Of a stretch of DNA of 64,000 nucleotides, positions 21,534 to 34,779 are shown in pieces. The notes under the pieces are model-generated. The model was given only the letters and a program-made list of their open reading frames with translations. It ran no database searches and had not been told where the DNA came from. Position numbers and translations under genes: made by a program. The stretch comes from Porodaedalea pini (lineage: Eukaryota > Basidiomycota > Agaricomycetes > Hymenochaetales > Hymenochaetaceae): assembly GCA_002794775.1 (NCBI GenBank), contig NBAY01000003.1, positions 1 to 64,000 of the forward strand, given 5' to 3'. Each line of letters opens with the position of its first letter. Position 1 is the stretch's first letter.

Positions 21534-22571
21534 ATGGCTGCGCCTGTCCAAGATGCCATAGTTCTTTTAGGAGACTCTCTTACACAAGGAGGATGGGAAC
21601 CTAACGGTTTGGCTCAGAGACTGGCTTGCAAGTAGTTCTCAATACAGCATAACTCTCTCAGGAGTATCTTTTCAATCTATGCTCATCGCACACTTTTTTA
21701 GATACGTATGCTCGCAAATTCGACGTGATCAACCGTGGTTTCTCGGGCTATAACACAGAATGGGCTATCCCTGTCTTCGAGCAGGTATCTATCTCACGAT
21801 CCTTGCTTCAAAGCCTAAAGACGATTGATCTATTTTCCTGTTCTTTCCCAAGTGCCTTGTTCCACGGAATGAGCAGTCGTCCGCGCAGAACATGCGTTTG
21901 CTAACTATATGGTTCGGTGCTAATGACGCCTGTCTTCCCGGCTTCGGCCAGCATGTCGCGCTTGAGAAGTTTGACACAAATCTTACGCGTCTCGTGCACA
22001 TGGTGCTCGACCCTTCCTCCGTCTGGTATTCTCCCGAGACGAGAATTGTCCTCATCACGCCTCCGCCCTTTAACATACGCCAGTGGCAGGTGGATCAAGA
22101 GGCGGACGGCACGCCGTACAAGAAAGATCGCGACTTCGATGTCACTGCGCAGTATGCGCAGATGGTCCGCGATGTCGGTGCACGCGAGAAGCTTCCCGTT
22201 GTAGATGCGTGGCAGGCGTTGTGGAACGCTGCAGGTCAGAAAGAAGATGCTTTGAGCAAGTATTTGTCCGACGGGCTGCACCTTACGGCTGAAGGATACT
22301 CTGTGAGTAGGAGTGTTGACGATTAGATTCTCGATAGAAAATGGCTAACTCTCCTGTCTCATAAGCGAGTGTACGATGAGCTGATCAGGACGATTAAGGA
22401 GCACATTCCCAAGTTACATTACGAGAATCTTCAGGAAGTCTTTGCCCGGTATGATCACTGCACGGTGCATTGACCTAGATACGTTCTCATTCCTTTCTGT
22501 TCGGCAGATGGAACGAGATTGATCCCAGCAACCCCGGTCCTTATTTGAAGAAGAGAAAGGCGGATGCTTAG
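21534..22571 (+). CDS. iah1: GDSL/SGNH esterase, isoamyl-acetate hydrolase type
   Basis: Five exons (21534-21627, 21702-21784, 21853-22302, 22366-22448, 22508-22571) give 257 residues. Iah1-type enzymes hydrolyse acetate esters such as isoamyl acetate. SGNH blocks are all present: block I GDSLTQGG with nucleophile Ser, block II NRGFSGYNTEW, block III WFGANDACLPG, and block V YLSDGLHLTAEGY with catalytic Asp and His. The first intron needs a GC-AG splice (GCAAGT donor at 21628) to give DTY-like continuity (YARKFDVINRGF); the nearby GT would shift the frame. It ends 112 bp from the convergent sen34 stop. Confidence 0.9.
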
Positions 22572-22683
22572 ATTAGAGACTGACGGCGGAGTTGGAATAT
22601 TTTAGAGGATATCTGTTATACAACGTTGACCTTGCCGTACGATCACATATGTGTCTTCGAACAATACTATATGCGAGCGCACA

Positions 22684-23985
22684 TCAGCCAAATCCAGCCC
22701 ATTCAATTGAAAAGATATCTGCTTCTTGAGTTTCTTCATCCCACGAACATAGCAGATGGGCCTTCTTTGTTGCGGTCCCGAGGCGGCCGTGAGCAACGAT
22801 CTCCATTGGCCGCAGGGGAGTAGAAGACAATTCCAGCACGGAAGCAACGAAGTGCGAATGATACCGTAACGGGTCACCTGGATCCATATCGCTCCACATG
22901 AGGATGCAAACTTCGTAAGATGGGACTTTCTGAGGAACGCACCAGGATACACGACATACTCCCCGCCGAACTTGATCCCGCAGCCCAAATAGTACCCCTT
23001 CTCCCACAGTGCACGGTATACGCCGCATCTGGCCCGCTCCTCGGAAGAAGAGGGATAGGACCATACGTTCGCGTCTCGTGCTGCAGCTATAGTAGAATAA
23101 CTGTGCGGAGAAGGCTGATACCACTTCAGCGGAGTTGACGATGTCGGAATCTTGACGGTATGGGACGTTGATGATCCTAGGACGGAAGATGGAGTGGAGG
23201 GTCTTGGGGTCTGTAACGGCATCACGGAGGTTGAATCTTCGTCCTCGCCATTCGCTCCTGAAAATTTGGCGATAGCAGCTGCGCGGCGCTCCTCTCGCTG
23301 CTGTCTTTTCATGATTGCTTCCTCGGTCATGCTCTTCTGCGCGGAGATGCTTCCGCTGATACCGTCCTTCTGCGTCATATCTCGCTGTTGCCCCAGTTTT
23401 CGTATTCGGTTCCACTCTTCTTTTTCAGCATGGGAGGGCTGTCGATGAGCATGTACGTCATCGACGATAGCAGCAATTTCTGGGCAATCTGATTTGAATG
23501 TGAGTCTGATTGTATCGATTTCAGGCTCACCTTTTTCTACTAAGAGAACTACTTCCTCTGGCATGAGTATCAGAGGGACACCCAAAAAGACATTTTGCTG
23601 CGAGAGATGAGGAAGAGTCCCTCCAAGAAGACCACAGATACGATGTTGTGACCGCAGCTTTGCTATGTCTGCGCTTAGAGCAAACCGGTGAGCCTGTGCA
23701 CGAATGAAATTGTACGAAAGGAAGGCGCACCTTCCACATCCCAAACATATGCACGCTGATTCGATACGCGTAATAATATTCTTTCGGGGTTTCCTCCATC
23801 CAACACTGTCTCTTTAGTGTAGTGGTTCTTGTGCTTGTGCTTTGGCTGCAGAAATGACTCCGGGACGCGTCAAGGACGTGAAGCGCGAGCTTCCGCATCG
23901 AGAACGTGAGAACTAAATCCCTAACTTCATGTGGGTCCAGTTTGGAACTTCGCCGGGCCGACATTAATATTCTCTGTTTTTCCAT
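22684..23985 (-). CDS. sen34: tRNA-splicing endonuclease subunit Sen34
   Basis: Sen34 is a catalytic subunit of the four-part tRNA-splicing endonuclease that cuts the 3' exon junction of intron-bearing pre-tRNAs. Seen on the minus strand: N-domain RAYVWDVEDIAKLRSQHRIC and GGTLPHLSQQNVFLGVPLIL; a charged linker with KRQQREERRAAAIAKF; and the nuclease fold, VYRALWEKGYYLGCGIKFGG, then YVVYPGDPLRYHSHFVAS and GRLGTATKKAHLL. The triad Tyr (VVYPGD), His (YHSHF) and Lys (TATKK) is present. An intron falls inside the VYPGD motif. The first exon (ATG 23985 or 23964, donor near GTTAGG) is tentative. An intron-containing tRNA-Ile in this same window is a natural substrate. Confidence 0.85.
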
Positions 23986-25538
23986 TCAAATGTACATACC
24001 TTGCCATATTTTCTTGACGCTCGATGGCCGCATTTATATTACCAAGTTCCATTAGCACCCTTGATGTATTGCCTCTCTTCTGGACATCTAGATGCAACAA
24101 AACGTAGCAGACCCTAGCTCCACCTTGATCTCTTCAGATTGCTCTTTCACCAGTGTCTTGATATTCTGTGGCTCCATCAAGGTCGACGGATGGTAGGCAC
24201 AGGGACTCGAAACGGGGTACTTGTACCGATGTACTTTTCTATCACTATTGCCTACAAGGAAACCCTACTCGAGTGTATTGGCGTGTTTACTGACTTTACT
24301 CGGCCTGGAGCCTTGTTAGGCTATAAGAGTGCTTACATCCCAAGAGAAAATGCGATGTGCATTATGCACTCTCTCGATCGCGATAAGTTCTTCGGAAGCT
24401 TGTTCTGCTTGTATGGAAGGCAAGTGCCTTGTTTCACTTGCTGGAACAGAAATTTTGACTGTGTGGCGTCGAAGGCTGGCTTGAAGGATCCCCAGTAGTT
24501 ACTGTAGATATTTTATACTTGTTTCATTGTACTGACTTGATATCATGCCGTAATGAATAGAAACTCTCTCCAGTGGACACTATGCATCTTCGGCTCTTCC
24601 AAAAAGCGCAGGTGCTGCCGCGCTAGTCGGAAAGGATCAAAGAAACAACCAACCACTAGACTGTCACCAGGCGTTTCAAAGGCCGGAGCTTTCCGTATCA
24701 TCGTACCAGCAAAACACGTACATGCTCCAAAGAACTTCTGATGCGACGCTCGGAGAAAACGCTTTTGGTATCTGCTCTCACCCCTCTACCTGGACAATGA
24801 GAACATGACTCTGGGATTTCACCAAGCAGATTTCTACTCAAGCGGCGTGGTTTCCACACTCACAAGCTGAGGCTGGGCTTCGATGTCCTGCTTTGGAATT
24901 TAAGGTGCAAATCGTGCAGAGCTTCTCTTACTCGGAGTCGGGTTGCTGCAATCTTTGTACGGTTATGTATCATCTTTCTTTACGTGCGGCCCAACCAATA
25001 GAGTGCGACAGACACGTTTCAGCGAGGATTATGAGGTGTACAGATTCGACTCACTCGAGTATGGATGGAATAGAGTGCGGGGTCTAATGAACGACGTCCA
25101 ATTCTCGCCCCCAAACAACGAGGACACATCATGCCTCATCATTTTAGCCTACCAGAAACAACCTTCTTCAACTGTCGACGACCTACATATCCGCTTATGC
25201 GGCTACAAAACGCTTCTTAGCGGGAAGTTATTAAGGGTCACTCCCGGATTCCGGCGGTAGCCATAGCTTGTGGATATCGACGGCAGATATTGCATATCCC
25301 CCTCGCATTCCCATTCAAGTCAGAGGCTACACGTTGCGCTACTAGTCTACACAGATGCAATGCATTTTACTGACCAAACCTGCAGAATGTAGTGATTCTA
25401 TTTGAGCCTGAGCGTCGATCGAGATTTATCGGCACGTCCCGGTGCTTCTCAAACCTTCGTGTACAACCCAAAACATTTGACCCTCTCGTCTCTTGACCTG
25501 AGCCGTCACTGTCCATTAAGTTTTTTTTTGATGAAGAG
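23986..25538. other. Gene-poor interval
   Basis: About 1.5 kb with only short unmatched frames on both strands. A T-run at 25520-25529 lies just before the next gene's start. I see no RNA gene or repeat. Confidence 0.5.
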
Positions 25539-26867
25539 ATGTCTGACAAAGAGAAAGGTACGATGGAACATACTTTTATGTGTTCCACATTGTTCATCCG
25601 CCTAATCAGCGCAGCTTTCGCCGTTCTTCATATCGCGTCTCAAACGTGCTCGGGCGCACTGAAAGCGTTGCGAGATCCAACCACGACCGTAGCGGCTCCA
25701 GAAGCCGATACCGACGTATCTCTAGATACGAGGCTCAATGATTATACTTCTTTGCTCTCTCTGCTTCACCAAAATGCTACCAAGCTTGCAATCGCACTCA
25801 AGCCCTGCGACCTTACGTATACTGCAGCGATCTCTCCTGCGAAGGAACTCGCCATGCATGCTAACGCGTTCGCATCATGTGCATACAGTATTGATGAGAC
25901 AGAACACGGACGTACACTTGCTTGTGAAGTACGCTGGTCGGCAGAGGAGGTTTTGAGTGCACTAGAGTCTCTCCTCGGAGTTTATACCACCAATGCTCAT
26001 CGTCAGGGAGGCAGGGCCGGTAGTGGGGCAGGAGAACCATATCTTGTTAGAACCGGTGTTGTGCATGAGACGATTGACCGTGCCCGCGGGATTTCGCGCA
26101 CGAATAAGGAAGCGGTCAGGAAGCGATGGGAGGGCGTCCTCGGTGGTCTCAGCGATTGTGAAAAGGAAGTACAAGAGATGATTGAGGAGGAAGAAAAAGG
26201 AAGGGACGATGAAGAGGGGAGCGAAGATGAAGGTTCGGGTGACTTCGACGAAGACGATGGTTGGGGGGAACTCGGTGACGTGCCGCTTTCGACAAAGGGA
26301 AATAGTAAAGCCTCACAGGAAGAGCTTGCACACCTAAAATCTGTTCGTCAAGTTTCATACCCTTACTCTTCAGATATAATTTTACCCATTGGAATGGCAC
26401 TGGTACTTATTTAGAACCCTTTCCTGCAGGCTCACACCTTGTTCAAATTCACACACGCGTTGCTGAAGCGCGTGGATCTTATTATCTTACGGCCATCTTC
26501 AAGTATCGCCTCGCCACCCCCGGAAACCCTTGATAAGCTGCTTTCGAGCTCTGACACCCTGCTTAAAGCTGCGGATGAACTTGTCAACGCGCTCTATATC
26601 CCTCAGGCTCGGGAAGCACTTTCAGACAGAGCTCAAGCATTTGTGGCGTTTGTCGATGGGCTGCGGGCCGGAGTGTCGTTTGTCGGCCTCGTGACGCACA
26701 TAACGGAAGGACAAGACGACAACGATGCAATCACGGATCTCAGTCAGAGAACTGCCTCTGTGAAGCTAGAGGCGCCATCTGATGAGGAAAAGAAGATGGC
26801 GAAGGAACGCAAGTGGTTTGACACCTGCTTCACGCATATATCCAAGTCGGCGGCGGGACTAGCGTAG
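25539..26867 (+). CDS. GCIP / cyclin-D1-binding-protein-like protein
   Basis: Two exons (25539-26351 and 26430-26867) give 416 residues. GCIP (CCNDBP1) proteins are helical proteins that bind cyclin D or bHLH factors in animals; fungal members are uncharacterised. Seen: an N-terminal helical half (LNDYTSLLSLLHQNATKLAI, PAKELAMHANAFASCAYSID), the stretch GAGEPYLVRTGVVHETID, a central acidic block (EEEEKGRDDEEGSEDEGSGD) typical of this family, and a C-terminal helical half (FTHALLKRVDLIILRPSS, KERKWFDTCFTHISK). An AAAGGTACG close after the start looks like a splice donor, but using it would shift frame, so the uninterrupted start is kept. Assignment is by pattern and is moderate. Confidence 0.65.
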
Positions 26868-29337
26868 GGTCGCTCTGCAGTCTGTCAGTACCGGGGGATA
26901 TTGAGTAAGAGAGGAATGGTTACCGTTTCTTTAGGGCCCGATTCCTGGACATTGGCTATGACAGCATTATTACTTTTGCCGCTTCTGCGACACCTCGAAC
27001 TCATCGAGACTTCGAAAGTCGTCCACTTGGCCTTTGTTGTAATGGCAGGCGATCATTCCACGCTAAGTTTTTTAAATCCCACAACAAAACTCGTAAGTCG
27101 GGCGTTTCGGCCTTAACCCCTTGAGCTCATGAAACATATTTTGGTACCCCGGCTTAGCAAATCTAAGGGGTACACTAACAAAAGCAGAAAAGAAGGAATC
27201 GAAAACCGTACAGTAACTTCGGGAAGGTACGGTACGGTGAAAGAGCCGGTGTGTCGGCAAACAACGAGCCTTCCCTGTGACATGGATGTTTCATGGTTGT
27301 TCACCAGACAGGTCCTACTAACACTCCGTCCCATTCCATATGTCTGGGTCTGAGTGTAAGTACGTACTCCCGTTCACCTGACGGACAAAGCAAGTGCATT
27401 AAACACTGCCTTATGTTGCTAGTGTGGAGCTGTCAGATGAGGCGTTGACCTCGAATATGAGAACATCCACTTCGATGCAATATGCTGCCCGTAAAAGTGT
27501 CTGATGAAGCAAACATGAGGACTTTTGAGACTTCAATATTGCGATGCATGGCGCCATGTCTACCGCCGATGTTACGTAGCTCTTCTTCGTTTTAACAAAA
27601 CATTATTTTGTCATTTCAAGTTGCAGGTATGTAGTTTCCAAGGGTATCAGCCACGAGGCCTTTCTAAGTGAAACAAGATTCGTTGCTTGATGGCTACCCC
27701 TCGCTTTGACACGATGTAGACTGTGTATCATAGGCAACTAAAGAGCGCTGCGTCTGTTTGAAGGGCAAGGATATGATGCCATCCCTAGGGGTGTCTAGCT
27801 GACATTAGAGTTTTGGGAAGCTTCGATATATGGACGATCCTTATTTGGTAAGCATCTTACCATATTCGGACTATGCCGATAATATGATTTTCAGGCCTTC
27901 ACGGTTTTCCCGGCATCCACCCTGACTTTGCAACTCCTGTTTGAAATCGGCAAGCACATCTAGTTGCAAAGTATGTCCTTATTATATGAGTTGCCCTGGG
28001 GAAGAGGGAACACGCGTTGCTTTGCAGATCTTTAGTCCACTGTCTTTACATAACTCAAGCGTTGCGATACTGCATGCGAGCGCCGCTCAGACCAACTGGA
28101 GACTTCTTTGTCTATTTACAATCCACCATATAGACGCCCGCCAAAAGACATGCTTGCCTTGCAGCTGAAGCTAGACGCCGCGATTCGCTTCAATGTGGCC
28201 CAGATTAATCGACTATCTGTTTCTTTCATTCATTTAAAGATTTTAATCACTCTGGCTGGTTCCCTTCCTGTGGCGGGTTGGTCAAAAAATTTACAGCAAC
28301 GAAATACGTACTTCATCTCCAAATCTGCAACGTGGTCCGAGGAAATCCATGACAGACGCGTGTAATCCGAAGCACTGCGCCAAAGTTTGGGAGGGTCAGG
28401 TGAGGACTCGCGTCCTCGATAGTAATGCTCACCAGCTCTAGAATACGCCGAAAGTTGCTGACTCCAAAGAACCAGACACACCTTCTGAGATGGCGAAGTG
28501 TGCTCGGGCTTTCCGTCATTTATTTCGCCACGTTATCTTGACGATTCCGGAGTTCAAACAAGACGTGTATACGCACGGCAAATTGAATTGAAGCACCCGA
28601 GAAACGGCGCTACTGAATCGTGCTTTCCTCTGCGCCGAGGTGCCGAACTGTCTGCAAGGCCAAGAGACCGTTGTACGTCCCCTCGCCTAAATACGTATGC
28701 ACGCCTGGCTTCCAATGGAAAATAACAGAGTCAGGCCTGACGTTGTTTACTTTCGTCATGATCGTGCGATTTGATCTGTGCCCAAAAGCCTCCTGCGCAT
28801 CCCTGCATGCTCACATGTGGCAACTTTCCCTCGACGAAACAACTCTGCAAACAAGTGCTTGCTTAAAAAACGCAGCCGGCGAGAGTTTCAGCTGCATCTG
28901 ACCTCCACTTCATCCTGCTACTTCAGCGCACTCCAGCCGCCCGATAGTGTTCACCTCGCTCACCTGCCGGGGATCGATAGCCTCAAGTTCGCGCCGCAAT
29001 ACTTTTAGCTCCTGACTGCCTACGCGCAGACATCGGCCCGTGGTGCGTGCCTACATTCCGAATGGCAAATTGAGTACCCATCGTGCAGCACACTCAAATT
29101 CCTGATCGGAGGCAGACGTTAATAATCGGCTCGTGTCACTCAGTACTCATTTAAGACGGGTGTCGAACGCCCTCTTCCCTTTCCTCCTACCTCCGCCGAC
29201 CTGACGACTTGACAACCCCGCCCGTAAGTGCTGATTCCCGAGCATTTCCCCGCGGGTTTGATAGCCATTCGTGTCCGCGCAGTACGGTTCAAGACTCTAT
29301 CCGAGCTCTACATCCGATTGCCGTGCCGTCCAGAGCC
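26868..29337. other. 2.5-kb gene-poor interval
   Basis: No family recognised on either strand. Frames such as those around 28108-28365 are short and unsupported. No terminal repeats or target duplications were spotted, so this could be degraded repeat sequence or plain intergenic DNA. Confidence 0.5.
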
Positions 29338-29854
29338 ATGTGGTGAGTGTCGCCGAATTACCGTTGCTGTCGGACAATAAAGGGACACTAATACTCACTG
29401 TCCCCCTCTTCCCGGTTGGAAATTCTTCCTCCTTCATGTGCTGCTTCCTTGCCACGCCAGTCATCGTATTCTGCGCTACACTCTGAATAAGAAATGCAAC
29501 CATCGCACCTTTACGGGAGACACGATGATCGACTGTATGGATCCGACGTGCGGGAACAGTCGAGCGCACCCTGCCAGTTGTGTCAACTGCAACCATAACA
29601 GATGGTACAAGTGAGTGGCCTCTCCATGCTCGGCTCCGTTGCCTGTGTTCCTGTAGATCCCAAGACTGACATTCTTTATAATACTTCCCCGCATCGCTAC
29701 GCACACCACTGTCCTCCATTCATCGTCGATCTTCTCCCATGGATCACTCGTAACGGCATGCCATCTCGGTACCGTCCCCTTCCGACCGTTTAGCAAGCCC
29801 GAAAGGATCGTCACCCAGGAACTCGACCAGAAATGCGAAAACTGTCCGCAATGA
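29338..29854 (+). CDS. 71-residue Cys-rich protein of unknown function
   Basis: Three exons, the first only 5 nt (29338-29342, 29461-29610, 29794-29854), give 216 nt in frame. No signal peptide. The protein has eight cysteines: MC, KKCNHR, DCMDPTCGNSRAHPASCVNC, and a closing KCENCPQ. The DC-x4-C-x2-SR-x-HP arrangement and the PERIVTQ-x6-C-x2-C end recall small basidiomycete proteins that are common and uncharacterised; spaced Cys/His pairs suggest metal binding. The gene model is supported by three independent phase-consistent splice sites and would be missed by ORF-length filters. Confidence 0.6.
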
Positions 29855-30064
29855 GCAGATGCTTATAGTCAAAAGCTTAATTCACGATCTGCGCTTTACG
29901 GCCTTGATGCTCATTCCTCGACTGAGCGAGGGATATAGACGATGATTATGCACGACGCAATATGCTATAAGGACATGTCCGGCGGCTCTTGATTAAATAT
30001 TTTGTCGTACTCACAGGACTGCCATGTACAAATGTAACACCTGATTGAACCCCATACGCATTAT

Positions 30065-33000
30065 CTACACGTCCAGATCTACTTCTCCAAGAATTCGATC
30101 GTCTAAACCGCCGTTTCCGTACTCGTCGTCAACATCCATAGGTGCACCAAAGGCGCCCTTTTCGGCTGCTACAGCCGCGTGTTCCTGTTCGAGTTCGAGA
30201 GCACGCTGCTTTGCCTGAGCCTTCTCGATGTCCGCGAGCGTCCAAAGAGAGATGCCCGTCTGATCTTCCGCGTGTGTCTGCGAAATCTGGCGCATGAATA
30301 GTTTTGACAGGACAAGCGCCATATCCGTCGACAGGTTGGCCGCAGTCTCAGTGATGTATTGATTGATCCAGCGCGGTAGCTTTGCACGTTTATCCGCTCG
30401 AGCGAAGCGCTAACCAATAAGGGCAGAAAAAGGCCATGAGGCTGTATCGTACCTGGGTATTAATCAACTGCAAAACGCACCTTATCAGCAAATACCATCA
30501 GTCCCCAATCCGTCTTCCCTCGCAAGACACGGCCGACACACTGCGCGGCGTTCCGCATCGCATCGAAGCCAAGAAACTCGGACTCTCGTATCCGGTATGC
30601 ATCGCGCAAATATTCAAGCCGAGCCTATTTGCCCAAGCCAATCAGACTTCTCGCCGTCAATCGATAGTAAGGATAATCGGACCTTCAATATTCGACTCTC
30701 CGTATACTGGTACGGAACTCTAAGTATCATGTGTGATTAAGTCGCCGCGTTCTTAACACCTGAGTGTCCTTTTTCAACTCACCCGAACATGATGACAGCT
30801 CGACCGTAGTTGTGATCGAAATCGATCCCTTCCGATACCTTTCCACGAGCAACAGAAAGCAACACCGCGCCCCGACCATTATTGCACGCCTAACATACAT
30901 GAGCTTGTCAGACAACTTGCCCATGCTTAGAGGATGAATTAAAATCACCCTCCGATAATTTTCCAGAGCTATGCTCGTCTCATTCGCGTCAGGCGTTTCA
31001 ACGAAGATGAGCTTGTGTTTCCACACTTCATTCAAGATTCCCATGTCGTTCCACGCGGCGACGATCGATTCCATGTACAGATAACTCGGGAAGAATGCGG
31101 CAATCCCATCCGGAACGATTTTGCTGTATTCAACGAGGATGCCCCCGAAGTTTCGGACGACGGCAGGATCGTTTCGCACCTCAAAACGCGAGCTGATTGC
31201 TACTTGGTCGCTACCGCGAGTGATGACCTGAAAGCAGGTGGTATTCAGTCACCGTCATAAAAGAAAAGTGAGAAAGGAAGTAAAGTAAACGAGAAAGGAA
31301 GCAAAGGCAACTCGCGGTCGGACAAGGAAGAAGCTTACAAGGGGCAGGAATGAATTACGGGTCAAAGTCATCGCGTACGTCTCCTGAACTACAGGGGTAA
31401 ATTGCAGCATTTTTGGGTACATATCCAGAGGCGAGATCGTCCCGGAGGTAATAACGACGCTGCTAAACCGCTCGAAGACTGGCGCGATAGCTAAAGAAGG
31501 GTCCAGACAGCTTCAAGCGCGCCAAGCGCCCGTAAATCTCGACATTATCAAGAGTACCAGAAATGAAATAAAACATACGTAAAATGGAAAATGGGATTAG
31601 GTACTGTCGCATTGTCCGTCTCGAACGGCTCGAGGATAAGCAGGAACCCTAGTCCACGCAGAGCTTTAGTCTCATTTGTCAATTTATCAAGAACCCCACC
31701 TTTTTCGTAGGTAGCCACCAAAGTAGCAAAGTTCGCGACCTTCTGAAGAGAAGCATACTCATCTAGATTAGTAAGCTCCAGCGTTCGCACCAGTGACTGG
31801 AGCCGCTCCGCGCAAAAACTGGAGGAAGCATGTAGCGGAGCAACAAGAAAACCAATCAGTTAGCATACCGTAAAGGCCGTCGCTCGATGAACGTGATATC
31901 TTTCAGATGCTGGAGGAAGGACAGCGGCGTCTCTGCCACGACATGAAGCACGCGCATGCGGGTTTTCAAGTATTCAACGAAGCGCTTCAGGAAGGCGACG
32001 AAATGCTCCGCCTTCCTAATATTCCCAGGAACAGCTTCTTTCAGAAGGTCATCAGGTAGAACTTGTTTTGTGTGTATTAGTTTTATCCAGAACGGACTAA
32101 TGAGAGGCAGAATACAAACCAGGATTAGCCATGAAAGCTTCTTCTTGCCGTGCTTCATCAGCCTCCTGCAGCCCTTCTACGAGCTTCGCGTATTCATCTT
32201 GCAGCCGTGAGGCGTCCGTGATTTTGATTCTGGCATTGAATGGTTAGAAGGGAGGCCATGTGGACCAGCACTCTCCGCGTACTCTTCTATCTTGTCACCC
32301 AGCTTCGTTACGCTTCTAACAGCAGAGTCGAGCATTGGCCGAGTCAGGTCAATACTAAGTGATTCGAGGCAGACATTGTCTATACATGTCCATTTACTAT
32401 TAGTCATGCTTGGTCAGAAGAAGTCCTGAACGTACCAATGTTATGGGCTTCGTCGAACACGACGATGGCATCTTTTGAGACATCCTTGGACACCTGCTCA
32501 GCCACTTTGGGGTCGAGAAGGTAGTGGAAAGAGTAGATAATGACATCAACAAAGGGCATCTAAGAGTAGATTAGAAATCAGGTCGCGGATACAAAGTTAT
32601 CCTTACCATTCTTCGAACAGTGAAATAAGGGCAAACGCCCTTATCCCGGCCGTACTGGAGAACATCTGCAAGGGTATGGATCCCAGGAGGGATGAGGTTT
32701 CCTGGTTCGAGCAGACCCAGTTCCTAAAGTCAAAGAGATGATGACTCACTCCTTTACGATTAAGCCCGTTACTCACGTCGTGAAAAGAGCAGGTAGGTAC
32801 AGATCCCGGGTTATTCCGTGCCTTCTCCATAGTAGAAGCAGAAGTAAGGTCTCTGCATCGTGCGTCGACGACTGTTCCTTTTTTCTCTTTGGAGACCTAT
32901 ACAAACAGGAACATTCAGTGGCCCTGAAAAAAAAGCAAAGTACGATCGAAAGAAAGTGCTTGCATCGACTTTTAAAAAAAAATCACATTCGTACCTCAGG

Positions 33001-33600
33001 GTGCAAACACAGATTTTTCCGACTCGTGAGACCCAGACCTGTGAAGCTCCTCTCCTTCTGCTTTTCTTCTTCCGTCTCGGCGTGTTGTATCCGATACTCC
33101 ACGAGTCGCTTCAATTCAGCCAGAGCCTTCTCGATTTCGGGAACCGTACGAGAACAGTAAATGAGTTTTCTTTTTGTTGGATAAAACTGAGATAAAGAAC
33201 ATTAGAGAGTTGTTGTAATGTATGTTCTTTCGGCGCACCTGCTGGTAAGACACGATCAACGACAGGAGCGATACAGTCTTTCCTGTCCCCGACGGCATCT
33301 CAAGTACGCAATGCCCCTAGACTCGGAAGACCATGAAAAGCTGGAGGATGAAGTGCACAAGCCGATCACGTACAGAGGCATCGAGCGTGCGCTTGAGATC
33401 GCACATATATTGGTATTGCTCTGCAATTCAAGCATGCGTATTCAGAACTGACCCGCGTTCCCTGGTGAAGCCGAACTAAAATCACCTGGATAAATTCGGT
33501 CATAAGGGAAAACTATCTTCAATCCATAGTCATTCAGGCAATTCTTAACGAAAATATAGACGGGAGTGCTCACTGGAAGGTCGTCAATGTGGAACTTCAT
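30065..33600 (-). CDS. rad3: TFIIH DNA helicase Rad3/XPD
   Basis: Rad3/XPD is the 5'-3' Fe-S helicase of TFIIH, used in nucleotide excision repair and transcription initiation. On the minus strand, across many short introns: start MKFHIDDLP joined to [10 protein letters not shown]; Walker [34 protein letters not shown]; Fe-S domain cysteines ([31 protein letters not shown]); Walker [49 protein letters not shown]; and motif [22 protein letters not shown]. The acidic C-terminus ends LDV. No disruption was found. The ATG is only 36 bp from the inserted LINE at 33637, so its normal upstream region has been moved 8.7 kb away. Confidence 0.92.
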
Positions 33601-33625
33601 CAAAGTTGGAGGAAAGGCGCGAACC

Positions 33626-33636
33626 ACGTGCATCAC
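33626..33636. repeat. LINE target-site duplication, left copy
   Basis: The 11-mer ACGTGCATCAC here recurs exactly at 42361-42371, bracketing the LINE. Confidence 0.85.
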
Positions 33637-34779
33637 TTATCTTCCTACCATCATCATCGACCGTGGGAAAAACTGGTTCACTGCTCTCATCTCATCTATA
33701 TCCGCTATGGACAGCAAGATGTTGGCCAAAGCAAAAGCGTCTCTGACCAAGACAAAGTCTTCTCGTTCCCTTGTTAATCCCAAGGACCCCACCAAGTGTG
33801 AGGAGTGTAAACAGGATCTCCCCTACCACAGTCGCTCGTGTGTTAGCGGGACTGCCAAGTTATGTGCCGTTTGTGGTCGCGACAAGACCTACAACCACAA
33901 CGACAGCGTATGCGATACAGTTCAAGCGAACCGCGCTAATTGGTCTCCCGATGTCGAAGCGGACGAACATGCCGCTAAACTGCGTAAACAAGGAGATCTT
34001 CCCCCGACTCCTGACATCGAATTGCAGAACACTCTTAAACGCTCGAACTCAGAAGAAGAACATAGGTCCATCCCACCTCCCGCCCGAGTTGACGATGATG
34101 CTATGGAAGACGATCTGTACATCCCGGACGAGTTTACCAGTCAGGCCCCTCAGGTCGACAATACCATGGACGAAATCGATGAGATGACTGATCCGGCCAT
34201 CGCCGAGAAAGTCAACATTTCCTTTGCCGACTTGACCAAAGAAACCATCAATACAATCAATACGCTCATCTCCCAACCGACGTGGTCATCTGACAAACCC
34301 TGGTTCGACGACCCAGTTCGCGCCGGGTCCATCCTCGCTAACGTTGGATCCAACCTGGTATCCTGGATAAACAAGTCAAACTCATTGGACGACGAAACCT
34401 CCCTCGCCAACTCTGCCAATGAAAGTCTGGAAGCCTTTCATTCCACTTTCCGTATTCACTCTCCCTCTTTTAAACACGTGTTTGAAAATATTTATGTCAA
34501 CAGTCAAACCATCCGTGATCAAGAAATCACGGATACTATGCACGCCATGTCCCGGTGATAGGTGACGGTACGGTCTACTGGCAGACTCGGACCTGGTTGA
34601 GTTCGGCCACTGGGGGTTCACTCTAACGTGTCTGATGGAGGGGATAGTGTCAGGAAGTGTGGGGAAGTGTGATAGAATACTCGGGGCTAGGTGTCGACTC
34701 GAGGACGCGAGTACAAAGGACGACCGGCAAAACGTGCCTAAATGCGGTCGGAGGACAAAGAGCAACTACGATCTTGACA

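Noticed and set aside
24139..25260. Several 60-120-codon plus-strand frames between sen34 and the GCIP-like gene
   Set aside because: No recognisable family, and no consistent splice links between them.
33566..33706. In-frame upstream extension of LINE ORF1 across the rad3 start region
   Set aside because: The first codons lie outside the element, beyond the 11-bp target duplication, and overlap the rad3 first exon in antisense. The ATG at 33707 inside the element is the natural start.
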